Positions 53,391-62,167 are shown, counted from the stretch's first letter. The stretch is 64,000 nucleotides of DNA from Ramlibacter lithotrophicus (GCF_012184415.1 NZ_VTOX01000001.1:620001-684000), one strand, 5' to 3'. The notes: a model not told the origin generated them from the letters alone. Translations and numbers: made by a program.

Positions 53391-53717
53391 ATGAAAGTGA
53401 TTTCCCTGCTGGCCGGCGCGGCTGCCGCGCTCGCGTTTTCGGTCCCCGCGATGGCCGCCGACGACGCCGCGGCCGCCAAGGCAATGAAGGACAGCGGCTG
53501 CACCAAGTGCCACGCGACGGACAAGGCCAAGAAGGGGCCGGCCTACCAGAAGATCGCGGCCAAGTACAAGGGCAAGGCCGACGCCGAAGCCAAGCTCGCC
53601 GAATTCGTCACCAAGAGCCCGAAGGTCAAGATGGACGACGGCAGCGAGGAAGAGCACAAGGCCCTCAAGGACGCCGGCCAGGCGAAGAACCTGGTCCAGT
53701 GGATCCTGGCGCAGTAG
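53391..53717 (+). CDS. Small class I cytochrome c (paralogue)
   Basis: A 108-residue periplasmic cytochrome with a signal peptide ending at PAMA-A. CTKCH binds heme, and GPAYQKIAAKYKGKADAEAK follows. It is about 70% identical to the cytochrome at 25854-26180 and has the same length, so the pair arose by duplication. AGGAG precedes the start. A sigma-54-like promoter is upstream and an intrinsic terminator downstream, making it a single-gene unit with its own control. Confidence 0.9.
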   Translation: MKVISLLAGAAAALAFSVPAMAADDAAAAKAMKDSGCTKCHATDKAKKGPAYQKIAAKYKGKADAEAKLAEFVTKSPKVKMDDGSEEEHKALKDAGQAKNLVQWILAQ

Positions 53718-53768
53718 CGCCCGGAGACGCGCCGGACGGGGGTGTCCCTCCTTCCGCCCGGCACGCCA

Positions 53769-53804
53769 GGCCCGCCACCCTGACTGCGGCGGGCCTTTTT
53801 CTTT
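53769..53804 (+). terminator. Terminator after cytochrome c
   Basis: An 8-bp stem, GGCCCGCC with GGCGGGCC, has an 11-base loop followed by TTTTTCTTT. Confidence 0.8.
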
Positions 53805-53844
53805 GGTGCGCGCGCCCCGCGCGAGCTGTGCCATAGTCGCGCGC

Positions 53845-54207
53845 ATGCTCCAACGTTGGACCTCCCCGGCGCAGCGGCGCTGGGCTTTCTGGCTGTGCAT
53901 GGCGTCCGTGCTCGCGCTGTGCCTGATGCCGCCCGCGCAGCACCTGCCTTCCACCGGGTGGGACAAGGCGAACCACGCGCTCGGTTTCGCGGTGCTGGCC
54001 GTGCTGGGCCTGGCTGCGTATCCGGCGCGCACCGCCCGGGTGCTGGCGGGACTGCTGGCGTTCGGCGCGCTGATCGAGGTGCTGCAGTCGCTGACCGGCT
54101 ATCGCACCGCGGAATGGCTGGACCTGCTCGCCGACGGTGCCGGCCTCGCCGCCGGCTGGCCGCTCGCGCGGTGGTCCGGTGTCCACCGCCCGGCCGCGGC
54201 GGGCTGA
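53845..54207 (+). CDS. VanZ-like membrane protein
   Basis: A 120-residue protein starting MLQRWTSPAQRRWAFWLCMA. Three to four hydrophobic segments. The VanZ motif is visible in WDKANHALGFAVLAVLGLAA and in GALIEVLQSLTGYRTAEWLDLLAD. VanZ proteins affect envelope glycan or teicoplanin resistance; in proteobacteria their role is unknown. An upstream in-frame ATG lies before the previous terminator and was rejected. Confidence 0.82.
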   Translation: MLQRWTSPAQRRWAFWLCMASVLALCLMPPAQHLPSTGWDKANHALGFAVLAVLGLAAYPARTARVLAGLLAFGALIEVLQSLTGYRTAEWLDLLADGAGLAAGWPLARWSGVHRPAAAG

Positions 54208-54216
54208 CCCCCCAAG

Positions 54217-54248
54217 AAAAAACCCCTGCAGACTTGCGGCTGCAGGGG
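54217..54248 (-). terminator. Intrinsic terminator, minus-strand direction
   Basis: A 9-bp stem, CCCCTGCAG with CTGCAGGGG, has an 8-base loop. On the minus strand it runs into TTTTTT. There is no minus-strand gene ending nearby, which is why a small RNA is proposed. Confidence 0.75.
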
Positions 54249-54341
54249 CTGGAAACAGCGGGTCCTTGGAATCCCCCGCCGAGGAGACAAGACCAAGGAT
54301 GCCTCAACGGGGCGGTTGCGCGGTTGAGAAATCGCAACCGC
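54217..54341 (-). ncRNA. Candidate structured small RNA
   Basis: Read on the minus strand, three hairpins follow each other: a 9-bp stem (54312-54320 with 54333-54341), a 7-bp stem (54263-54269 with 54293-54299) and a terminator hairpin (54223-54231 with 54240-54248) followed by six T. A competing stem, CTCAAC (54303-54308) with GTTGAG (54323-54328), overlaps the first. The region has no good gene. No promoter was identified and no known RNA family was recognised. Confidence 0.35.
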
Positions 54342-54467
54342 GGGCCTGCGAACCGCGCTCGCTAGCATGTGTGTTTGTTCACGGCGGTGTGCGAAGCAGG
54401 AACATGTAATCCTTGCTTACTCGTTGCGGCCACGCGTTGCCTGAAACGCGTCCGCAGAATCGACCGC

Positions 54468-54647
54468 ATGCCAGACGACGAGTTGACGGCCCTCGTGCGA
54501 GCCATCGCGTGGGAACTGATCCAGCTGGGCTACGTGCCCACGGAGCGGCCCGGCTTTGTCCAGCGCGGCGATCGCGAACCGGTGCGCATCGTCGCCACCG
54601 AGACCTGGCAGGCGATGCAGCAGATCCTGCAAGGTGCGCAGCCGTAA
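54468..54647 (+). CDS. 59-residue hypothetical protein
   Basis: Starts MPDDELTALVRAIAWELIQL. Helical N-terminal half, then GYVPTERPGFVQRGDREPVR. No membrane segment or recognised motif; no strong ribosome-binding site. Convergent with the Bug-receptor gene 24 bases away. Confidence 0.45.
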   Translation: MPDDELTALVRAIAWELIQLGYVPTERPGFVQRGDREPVRIVATETWQAMQQILQGAQP

Positions 54648-54671
54648 CCGCTGCGCTGTCGGCCTCCCGGA

Positions 54672-55649
54672 TCAGTCGAGCTGGATCTTCAGGTCGCGGA
54701 TCAGTCCGCCCCAGGATTTCGCCTCGCTTTCGGCGCGCTTCTGTATGCCCTCGGGCGTGCCGGGAATGGGGAACAGGAACGCATCGACCAGCTTCTGCTT
54801 CATCACCGGGTCGGACAGGAAGTTGTTGACCGACGCCGCCAGCTTCTGCGTGACCTTGGGATCCATCTTCGCCGGCGCGACCAGCGCGTACCAGCCCGGC
54901 AGCGCGGGGATATTCGGCGCCAGTTCCTTCAGCGTCGGCAGGTTCGGCATCTGCGGGGAGCGCGTCTCGCCCGACTGCGCCAGCGCCACCACCTTGCCGG
55001 CCTTCACCTGCGGCAGCCCGGTCGCGGTGACCACGGTCATGACGTCGGTCTCGCCGGACACGACGGCCATCAGCGCGGGGCCGGAGCTCTTGTACGGGAT
55101 GTGGCGCAGCTTCATGCCCGAACGCAGCGCGATCATCTCGGTATAGAGGTGCGTGGAGTTGCCGGTGCCGGCACTCGCGTAGGTGACGCCGTCCGGGTCG
55201 GCCTTGGCCTTCTTCACCAGGTCGTCCCAGCTCTTGATGCCGCTCTTGGTACTGGCCACCAGCACGAAGCTGGCGTCGGCCACCGGCGCGACGAACGTGA
55301 AGTCCTTCAGCGGGTCGTACGGAACGTTCTTGTAGAGGAACTGGTTGAAGCTCACCAGCGACACGCTCGTGAGCAGCAGCGTGTAGCCGTCGGCCGGCTC
55401 CTTCTGCACCAGTTGCGAGGCGATGATGCCGTTGGCGCCCGGCTTGTTGTCGACGACCACCGACTGCTTCAGGTCCCTGGTCATGAAGTCGGCCATCATG
55501 CGGCCGACGGCGTCGGCGCCCGAACCGGGCGCCTGCGGAATCACCAGCCGGATCGGGCGGCTGGGGTAGTCCTGCGCCGCGGCGACGCCGGCGGCGAACG
55601 TGAGGCCGAGGCCGATGGAAGCGAGAAGCAGGCGACGCGTGGAGCGCAT
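54672..55649 (-). CDS. Bug/TctC-family periplasmic solute-binding protein
   Basis: A 325-residue secreted binding protein (signal peptide MRSTRRLLLASIGLGLTFAA, cleavage near AAAQ-D). The mature start DYPSRPIRLVIPQAPGSGAD and VVVDNKPGANGIIASQLVQK are Bug-family landmarks. These proteins capture carboxylates for tripartite tricarboxylate transporters; most, like this one, have no transporter genes nearby. Divergent from the hydrolase gene at 55751. Confidence 0.9.
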   Translation of the reverse strand: MRSTRRLLLASIGLGLTFAAGVAAAQDYPSRPIRLVIPQAPGSGADAVGRMMADFMTRDLKQSVVVDNKPGANGIIASQLVQKEPADGYTLLLTSVSLVSFNQFLYKNVPYDPLKDFTFVAPVADASFVLVASTKSGIKSWDDLVKKAKADPDGVTYASAGTGNSTHLYTEMIALRSGMKLRHIPYKSSGPALMAVVSGETDVMTVVTATGLPQVKAGKVVALAQSGETRSPQMPNLPTLKELAPNIPALPGWYALVAPAKMDPKVTQKLAASVNNFLSDPVMKQKLVDAFLFPIPGTPEGIQKRAESEAKSWGGLIRDLKIQLD

Positions 55650-55750
55650 GGAAAGTGTCCGATGAGTGGAGAAACGCAAGTGGCACAATGCCGCCGACAG
55701 TTTAAGGGGAGACGCTTCGCTTCCCACTGCGTGCAATACCGGATGTACAC

Positions 55751-57580
55751 ATGGCAGACCGCGACGACGCCGGCAGCGCCTGGCGCATTTCTCCCACCGC
55801 ATACCTGCAGCGCCGCCCTGCGACTTTCGACGTACCGGCCCCGCGTTCGTGCTACGTGACGATGCGCGACGGCGTCCGGCTCGCCGTCGACGTGTACCTG
55901 CCTGCGGCGAAGTCCGGCGAAGCGGCGCCCGGGCGTTTCCCGACCATCGTGATCCTCACGCCGTATTACCGCCGCTTCAAGGTGACCGGCCCCGGCGTTG
56001 ATCCCAGCCCGAACGCGGCGAAATACCGCGACTTCTTCGTGCCGCGCGGCTACGCGATGGTGGTGGTCGACGTGCGCGGCTGCGGCGCCAGCTTCGGCAC
56101 GCGAGACTCGTTCCGCTCGCCGCGGGAGCGCGAGGACCACGGCGAGATCGCCGACTGGATCGTCGCGCAGCCATGGTCCGACGGCGTCATCGGCTCCACC
56201 GGCATCTCCTACCTGGGCGCGGCCGCCTGCTTCCTTGCCAGCACCGGCCATCCGGCGGTGAAGGCCATCGCGCCACTCTTCGCGGTGCACGACACGTACG
56301 CCGATCACGTGTTCCCGGGCGGGATCATGTGCACCACGATCACCGAGAACTACGACGACCTGGTGCGCGCGCTGGACCTGGACCAGCGCGACCGGCTGGC
56401 GCCCTACCCTTATTTCAACGACGCGCGCTTCGCCGGCCCGCAACCGGTCGACGAGGACGCGGACGGGTCGCAGCTGGCCGCGGCCATCGAGGAGCATCGC
56501 GACAGCTTCCGCCTGCGCGACCTGGCGCCAGAACTCGCGTACCGTGAAGAGGCCGCGTCGCACGACCCCGAGCTGCACAGCGGCGCGTGCAGCCCCTACT
56601 GGTACCTCGCCAAGGTGCCGGGCAAGGTCAACATCTATTCGATCTCCGGCTGGTACGACGGCAGCGCCTTCGTCAACGGCTCGATCGCGCGCTTCCTGAG
56701 CAACCCCGGCGCCGACAACCGCCTGCTGGTGGGACCCTGGGACCACGGCGCCCGGACCAACGGCTCGCCCTGGCGCGCCGCGCCCGAGTCCGAATTCCCG
56801 CTGCTGGCCGAGGTGCTGCGCTTCTTCGACGAGCACCTGGCCGGCATGGACACGGGCATCCGCGACGAGGCGCCGGTGCACTTCCACACCGTGCGCGAGG
56901 AGAAGTGGCAGGCCGCGCCGGCATGGCCGCCGCACGCCGCGAATTCGCGCCTGTTCCTGGACGTGCAGGGCCGGCTGTCGCCGGCCGCGCCGGCTTCGAA
57001 GTCCACCGCCGAATACAAGGTGAAGTTCACCACCGGCACCGGACGGCAGACCCGCTACGAACGGCTCGGCGCGCTGGCCGTGATCGACTACTACGGCGAC
57101 TGGAACGGACGCGAGGACCGCCTGCTGACCTTCACCAGCGCACCGTTCGAGCAAGGCGCGGAGCTCACCGGCTACGCCACGGTGCAGCTGCATCTCTCCA
57201 CGTCGGAGCACGACGCCAGCGTCTTCGTCTACCTGTCCGAGGTGGATGCGAGCGGCAGGTCGTGGTTCATCACCGAAGGCCAGTTGCGGCTGCTGCACCG
57301 CGAGACCGCGCAATGCCCACCCGGCTATCGCACCACGTGGCCGTACCGCACCTTCTATCGGGAGGACGCCGACCTGATGGAGCCGGGCGTGCCGGAGCAG
57401 GCGCGGTTCGCGCTGCTGCCGGTCTCGTGGCGCCTGCAGCCGGGCAGCCGGCTGCGCCTGGCGCTCGCCGGCACGGACTGCGATCACTTCGCGCAGGTGC
57501 CGCACGGGCGGCCGCCGCTGCTGAAGTTCACGCTGGGCGGGGCGGAGGCTTCTTTCATCGATTTGCCGATCAAGGGTTGA
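55751..57580 (+). CDS. CocE/NonD-family hydrolase
   Basis: A 609-residue serine hydrolase. VTMRDGVRLAVDVYLP is the family N-terminal signature. VVVDVRGCGASFGT precedes the nucleophile Ser in GSTGISYLGAAA. Asp in WYDGSAFVNG and His in PWDHGARTNG complete the catalytic residues. The last 180 residues form the jelly-roll domain typical of X-Pro peptidase-like enzymes (ATVQLHLSTSEHDASVFVYL). It cleaves an ester or amide; the divergent Bug receptor may import the substrate or a product. Confidence 0.9.
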   Translation: MADRDDAGSAWRISPTAYLQRRPATFDVPAPRSCYVTMRDGVRLAVDVYLPAAKSGEAAPGRFPTIVILTPYYRRFKVTGPGVDPSPNAAKYRDFFVPRGYAMVVVDVRGCGASFGTRDSFRSPREREDHGEIADWIVAQPWSDGVIGSTGISYLGAAACFLASTGHPAVKAIAPLFAVHDTYADHVFPGGIMCTTITENYDDLVRALDLDQRDRLAPYPYFNDARFAGPQPVDEDADGSQLAAAIEEHRDSFRLRDLAPELAYREEAASHDPELHSGACSPYWYLAKVPGKVNIYSISGWYDGSAFVNGSIARFLSNPGADNRLLVGPWDHGARTNGSPWRAAPESEFPLLAEVLRFFDEHLAGMDTGIRDEAPVHFHTVREEKWQAAPAWPPHAANSRLFLDVQGRLSPAAPASKSTAEYKVKFTTGTGRQTRYERLGALAVIDYYGDWNGREDRLLTFTSAPFEQGAELTGYATVQLHLSTSEHDASVFVYLSEVDASGRSWFITEGQLRLLHRETAQCPPGYRTTWPYRTFYREDADLMEPGVPEQARFALLPVSWRLQPGSRLRLALAGTDCDHFAQVPHGRPPLLKFTLGGAEASFIDLPIKG

Positions 57581-57675
57581 AGGGGACGGCTGGATGCGGA
57601 CAGCCGAACACGTACGGATGTCCGCTCCCGTTTTTGACGGCGGTACGATCCACCCAGCTTGATACGGAGTACACG

Positions 57676-58695
57676 ATGCAGCTGGGAATGATCGGACTGG
57701 GACGGATGGGCGCGGCCATGGCGCGGCGGCTCGCCAACAACGGGCACGAGTGCATCGTGCACGACGCGGCGCCGGGCGCCGTTGGCGCCATGCGCCAGGA
57801 CGGCTTTGCCGGCGCGGAGTCGCTGCCGGATTTCGTGGCGATGCTGGCACGGCCCCGCGTCGTCTGGGTGATGGTGCCGGCCGCCGTGGTCGACCCGGTG
57901 CTGGCGCAGCTCGCGCCGCTGCTCGAGCCCGGCGACATCGTCATCGACGGCGGCAACTCCTACTACCGCGACGACATCCGCCGCGCCCAGGAACTCGGCG
58001 CCAGGGGGCTGCACTACCTCGACGTCGGCACCAGCGGCGGCGTGGCCGGGCTGGAGCGCGGCTATTGCCTGATGATCGGCGGCGAGCCGCAGACCGTGCG
58101 GCACCTGGAGCAGGTGTTCCGCGCGCTCGCGCCCGGCGTCGCGGCGGCGCCGCGCACGCCAGGCCGGGACGGCGCGCCGGCCAGCGTGGAAGAAGGCTGG
58201 CTGCACTGCGGCCCGCACGGCGCCGGCCACTTCGTCAAGATGATCCACAACGGGATCGAGTACGCCTTGATGGCCGCTTATGCGGAAGGCTTCAACATCC
58301 TGCGGCACGCCAACATCGGCAAGGCAGCGGCCGGCGCCGCCGACGCGGAAACGACGCCGCTGCGCGAGCCGCAGGCGTACCAGTACGACATGAACCTGCC
58401 CGACATCGCCGAAGTGTGGCGGCGCGGCAGCGTGATTCCGTCGTGGCTGCTGGACCTCACCGCGCAGGCCCTGTTGCAGAACCCGGACCTCCAGGGCTAC
58501 AGCGGCCGGGTGTCGGATTCGGGCGAAGGCCGCTGGACCATCCTGGCGGCGGTGGAGGAAGGCGTGCCGGCGCAGGTGCTGACGGCGTCGCTGTACGACC
58601 GGTTCAGCTCACGCGGCAATGCGACGTTCGCGAACCAGATCCTGTCGGCGATGCGCAAGGGCTTCGGTGGCCACGTGGAGAAGCCGGCGGGGTAG
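57676..58695 (+). CDS. gnd: 6-phosphogluconate dehydrogenase (short, NAD-type)
   Basis: A 339-residue decarboxylating dehydrogenase. The Rossmann motif is MIGLGRMGAAMARRLANNGH. DGGNSYYRDD, YLDVGTSGGVAGLERGYCLM and VKMIHNGIEYALMAAYAEGF are the family signatures, with the catalytic Lys in the last. The short form (about 300-340 residues, YqeC/GntZ type) usually prefers NAD. GGAG precedes the start. Confidence 0.92.
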   Translation: MQLGMIGLGRMGAAMARRLANNGHECIVHDAAPGAVGAMRQDGFAGAESLPDFVAMLARPRVVWVMVPAAVVDPVLAQLAPLLEPGDIVIDGGNSYYRDDIRRAQELGARGLHYLDVGTSGGVAGLERGYCLMIGGEPQTVRHLEQVFRALAPGVAAAPRTPGRDGAPASVEEGWLHCGPHGAGHFVKMIHNGIEYALMAAYAEGFNILRHANIGKAAAGAADAETTPLREPQAYQYDMNLPDIAEVWRRGSVIPSWLLDLTAQALLQNPDLQGYSGRVSDSGEGRWTILAAVEEGVPAQVLTASLYDRFSSRGNATFANQILSAMRKGFGGHVEKPAG

Positions 58696-58708
58696 GTGCC
58701 ACGCCTGG

Positions 58709-58736
58709 AAAACCCGACAGCCGGACGGCTGTCGGG
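58709..58736 (-). terminator. Terminator for the minus-strand gene
   Basis: A 10-bp stem, CCCGACAGCC with GGCTGTCGGG, has a 4-base loop. On the minus strand it leads into TTTTCC, ending the gene at 58752-60353; it may also end the gnd transcript. Confidence 0.65.
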
Positions 58737-58751
58737 GTCGCAAGTGGAGCA

Positions 58752-60353
58752 TCAGGATTCCTGGTCCTGCCGAGCCTTCAGCTTCGCCACTTCCGAGCAC
58801 AGCGCCTCGACCTGTGACAGCAGGCTCTCCTCCATGATCCTTGCCCGCTCCAGGATCTTGCCGGCGGCGTTGCTCGACGTGTTGGCGCTGGTGCGGATAA
58901 CCTCGAAACCCTCGATCTGCTTGCGCATCCGCGCGATCGCGTTGTCCACCACCTGGAAGCTGGCCGCGTCCTGCTTGTCGTGGGTCGCGGCCCGCACCGA
59001 CATGGCCGTCGCCACCATCAAGGCCGCCTTCAGCCACACGTCGGTGCCGGGATCGTCGGCATGCCAGCGCACCACGATGTCGTGCCCGTAGCGGCTGAAC
59101 ACCGGGATGCCGGCCTGGGCCGTCTTGTCCGAGTGCACGAACACGCACACGCCGGCGCCCCGGTTGCGCCGGGCCACGTCCGCTTCCTCCAGCGTCGCCG
59201 CCAGGTCGTAGGACGCGCTCTCCTTCGCCTCGATCACGATCTTCGCGTTCGCCGCCGCCTTCTCGGGGCCGATCGTCACCACGAAGTCGCCCACCTTCTT
59301 GTTCGGGATCAGGCCGGTGCTGGTGCCGCAGTCGCGCACCACGTCGCCCGCCGCCTCGCAGATGGCGCGCAGCTGGTCGCCCACGCTCACCTCGAATTCC
59401 AGGCCGTGGCGCGTGCTCCTGGCGGCCTCCTCGCGCCGCGCCTGCAACTGCCCGATCGCCACGTTGAGCGACTCCGACAGCCGGTTGGCCATCGCGACCT
59501 GCTCCTTGTGGTTGTCCTCCAGCATCTTCTGCAGGCGGCTCAGGGCCGACGACTCGTTGTCCAGGCTCAGCTCGCTGGTCAGGCTGCGCTGCGCCGTCTC
59601 CACCCGCTGCACCAGGCGGCTCAGGGCGGAATCCGGCCGGTCGAGGCTGAACTCCGAGACCACGTCGGCCATGTTCTTCGACAGCGCCGTGTTCAGGTTG
59701 CCGTGCTTGGCCTCCAGCTCGCCCAGGAACCGTGTGAGCGCGCCGCCCTTGTTGTCGAGGGAGAACTGCTGCAGGATCGCGGCGTTCTGCGACTGGATCA
59801 CCCCGTCCAGCGTGCGCTGCATGGTCTGCACCAGCTGGTTCTCGCCGCTCGGGTCCAGCACCTTCAGCAACTGGCTGTTCTCGCCGATGAACTGCTCGAA
59901 CACCTTGGCCAGGTTCTGCTCCGCCGACTGCACCTGCAGCTTCATGACGTTGGCGAGGTCGCCGTCGGCATGCACCAGGCGCTCGACGCGCTCGACGAAG
60001 GTGCCCTGCTTCGGATCGAAGTAGTGCGACAGCGAGCCGGCGACGCGCTCCTCGAACACCTTGCGCCAGCCGTTCAGGCGCTCGCCCAGCTGCTCCATCA
60101 GGTGCTCACCTTCCTTGCGCACCATCTCGCCGTCGACCACGCCACGCGCCGCGCGCAGGGACAGCACGCCGATCTTGAGCGCGGTGAGCAGGAAGTCGGT
60201 GCGGGGACGCCCTTCGGCGTATTCGCTCGCCGCGAGGATCACCTCGGGGTCCGAGATGACCAGGTTGACGTAGAACGGGTCGTGGCGGCCGCCGGCTTCG
60301 GCGCCCATGCGCGAATCGGTCGTCTGGATGGAAAGGATGATGTCGTCGCTCAT
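58752..60353 (-). CDS. Coiled-coil protein with a PD-(D/E)XK-like domain
   Basis: A 533-residue protein. Residues 80-310 are predicted helical and coiled-coil. Three short repeats with an [FL]SLD...ALxRL pattern lie at about 197-209, 235-247 and 262-274. Residues 315-430 look like a PD-(D/E)XK nuclease fold: Glu319/321 in GLEFEVSVGDQL, Asp356 in VGDFVV, and Glu375-x-Lys377 in IVIEAKES. The layout resembles RmuC-type or defence nucleases, but the family was not recognised. It stands alone and has its own terminator. Activity is inferred. Confidence 0.7.
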   Translation of the reverse strand: MSDDIILSIQTTDSRMGAEAGGRHDPFYVNLVISDPEVILAASEYAEGRPRTDFLLTALKIGVLSLRAARGVVDGEMVRKEGEHLMEQLGERLNGWRKVFEERVAGSLSHYFDPKQGTFVERVERLVHADGDLANVMKLQVQSAEQNLAKVFEQFIGENSQLLKVLDPSGENQLVQTMQRTLDGVIQSQNAAILQQFSLDNKGGALTRFLGELEAKHGNLNTALSKNMADVVSEFSLDRPDSALSRLVQRVETAQRSLTSELSLDNESSALSRLQKMLEDNHKEQVAMANRLSESLNVAIGQLQARREEAARSTRHGLEFEVSVGDQLRAICEAAGDVVRDCGTSTGLIPNKKVGDFVVTIGPEKAAANAKIVIEAKESASYDLAATLEEADVARRNRGAGVCVFVHSDKTAQAGIPVFSRYGHDIVVRWHADDPGTDVWLKAALMVATAMSVRAATHDKQDAASFQVVDNAIARMRKQIEGFEVIRTSANTSSNAAGKILERARIMEESLLSQVEALCSEVAKLKARQDQES

Positions 60354-60401
60354 GGTGTCTCCGCGTGACCCGATTCTCGCGGAAGAACGGAGCGATCGAG
60401 G

Positions 60402-61073
60402 TCAGAAATTCAGCAGGTTGCTCCGCACGTGCAGCAGGTGCTCGATGGCCAGCGCCTTCGCCCGCGGCAGGTCGCGCTCCTTGATCGCCTGGACCAGGGC
60501 GCGGTGGTCGGCCTGGTACTGCAGGCGACGCTCCGGCGTGAGGCTGCGCCGCTTCATCAGGCCCCACTCGGGCTGGTTGCGCACCTGGTTCATCAGCTGG
60601 AACACGCTGGAGACGAAGGTGTTGCGCGCCGACCGGGCGATCGCCTCGTGCAACATGGCGTCCCAGTGCTCGAAGTCCTCGAACGTGAGGGCCGCCTCCG
60701 ACCTGGCGCAGCACAGATCCATGCGGTCGAAGTCGGCGGCGCTCGCGTTGCCGACCACCATCTCGATGATCGCCGGCTCCAGCGCGAGGCGGGCCTCCAT
60801 CAGTTCCGCGGGGCTGGTCTGGCGCACCGGGTCCTCGCCCGCCATGCCCTTGAGCACGGACGCGGCGTGCTCCGTGACGTAAGTGCCGCTGCCCACCGTC
60901 TGGCTGATGACCTGCAGGTCCTTCATCTGCTGCAGGACCTTGCGCACCGTGGTCCGGCTGACGCTGAACTGCTCGCTCAGGTCGCGCTCGGTCGGCAGCC
61001 GGTCGCCGGCGCGCCATTGGCCGGACTGCAGGCGCTCGATGATGAAGCCGCGGATGGCGGAGGCGGGATTCAC
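60402..61073 (-). CDS. GntR/FadR-family regulator
   Basis: A 223-residue regulator. The winged helix (LPTERDLSEQFSVSRTTVRKVLQQM) is followed by an FCD ligand domain (DFEHWDAMLHEAIARSARN carries the metal-binding Asp and His). The start is a GTG. It is divergent from the FAH-family hydrolase operon, and repeated TTGGTC/GACCAA sites lie in the 180-bp gap, so it probably represses that operon until a pathway acid is present. Confidence 0.9.
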   Translation of the reverse strand: MNPASAIRGFIIERLQSGQWRAGDRLPTERDLSEQFSVSRTTVRKVLQQMKDLQVISQTVGSGTYVTEHAASVLKGMAGEDPVRQTSPAELMEARLALEPAIIEMVVGNASAADFDRMDLCCARSEAALTFEDFEHWDAMLHEAIARSARNTFVSSVFQLMNQVRNQPEWGLMKRRSLTPERRLQYQADHRALVQAIKERDLPRAKALAIEHLLHVRSNLLNF

Positions 61074-61098
61074 GGGATGGGCGGGTCCGAAAGAAGTA

Positions 61099-61113
61099 GA
61101 CCAAATGGTACCA
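61099..61113. promoter_or_regulatory. GntR operator candidate near the regulator gene
   Basis: GACCAA (61099-61104) is followed by the dyad TGGTACCA (61106-61113), 26 bp from the regulator GTG. The TGGTACCA core agrees with FadR-type sites (TGGT/ACCA). Confidence 0.45.
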
Positions 61114-61196
61114 ATTGCCTGGCACCGCCGCAAGGCCGGTATTCCCTCGTAGTTTCCACACCTTGACCGGTTGGCCGTCGGGCCGATAATGGCCAG

Positions 61197-61227
61197 ATTG
61201 GTCCGGATTGGTCGGAAGCCAGACCAA
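61197..61227. promoter_or_regulatory. GntR operator candidate near the hydrolase gene
   Basis: ATTGGTC occurs at 61197 and 61207, 10 bp apart. The second copy pairs with GACCAA (61222-61227) as an inverted repeat with 8 bp between the arms. The cluster ends 26 bp before the hydrolase start codon, a typical repressor position. Confidence 0.5.
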
Positions 61228-61253
61228 GTTTTCGCAGCTCCCAGGAGAATCCT

Positions 61254-62126
61254 TTGCGCATCGCAACTTACACCCACGGCGGCAAACGCCAGGTCGGCAT
61301 GGTGTCCGCCGACGGCCAGCAGGTCACCGCTTTCAAGATCTCGCCCGATGCGGCGCAGCGCGGCGCCCTGCCCCTGATCGAGGCCTTCGCCAAGGGCGAT
61401 GCCCTGCCGGCGCTGGAAACGACCCCGGTGGCCGTGTCCGCCGTGAAGCTCGAGGCGCCGATCCCCCTGCCCCGCCGCAACATCTGGTGCGTGGGCCGCA
61501 ACTACCACGCCCACGCCAAGGAACTGGCGACGTCCGTCTTCAAGGACAACGCCGCCAACGTGATGGAGTGGCCGATCGTCTTCACCAAGGTGCCCGAATG
61601 CGTCGTCGGCCCCACCGACGACGTGGTGCTGCCCGGAGCGCAGATCTCCGAGCAGATCGACTACGAGGCCGAACTGGCCGTCGTCATCGGCAAGGGCGGC
61701 AAGAACATCGCCAGGGCCAGCTGGCGCGACCATGTGTTCGGCTACACGATCGTCAACGACGTGACGGCGCGCGACGTGCAGATGCGCCACCAACAGTGGG
61801 ACATGGGCAAGTCGTTCGACACCTTCTGCCCGATGGGCCCGTGGATCGTCACCGGCGACGAGCTGGACGGCACGAAGACGCGCGTGCGCTGCTGGGTCAA
61901 CGGCGAGCAGCGCCAGGATGGTCCCACCGAGAACATGATCTTCGACATCCCGACGCTGATCGAGACCGTCTCCCGCGGCATCACGCTGTATCCGGGCGAC
62001 GTCATCGCCACCGGCACGCCCGCCGGCGTCGGGATGGGCCTCAAGCCGCCGCGCTACATCAAGAGCGGCGACGTGATCCGCATCGAGATCGACGGCATCG
62101 GCCGCATCGAGAACAAGTTCGTCTGA
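61254..62126 (+). CDS. Fumarylacetoacetate hydrolase-family protein
   Basis: A 290-residue FAH-family enzyme (C-C hydrolase, hydratase or decarboxylase of ring-cleavage products). IWCVGRNYHAHAKEL and the metal ligands of YEAELAVVIGKGGKNI (Glu) plus VNDVTARDVQ (Asp) are visible. GDVIATGTPAGVGMG is the usual C-terminal motif. The start codon is TTG, preceded by AGGAGA. First gene of a catabolic operon. Confidence 0.88.
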   Translation: MRIATYTHGGKRQVGMVSADGQQVTAFKISPDAAQRGALPLIEAFAKGDALPALETTPVAVSAVKLEAPIPLPRRNIWCVGRNYHAHAKELATSVFKDNAANVMEWPIVFTKVPECVVGPTDDVVLPGAQISEQIDYEAELAVVIGKGGKNIARASWRDHVFGYTIVNDVTARDVQMRHQQWDMGKSFDTFCPMGPWIVTGDELDGTKTRVRCWVNGEQRQDGPTENMIFDIPTLIETVSRGITLYPGDVIATGTPAGVGMGLKPPRYIKSGDVIRIEIDGIGRIENKFV

Positions 62127-62167
62127 CAAGACGGCACCACGCAACCCCACCCGAGGAAGACAAGACC

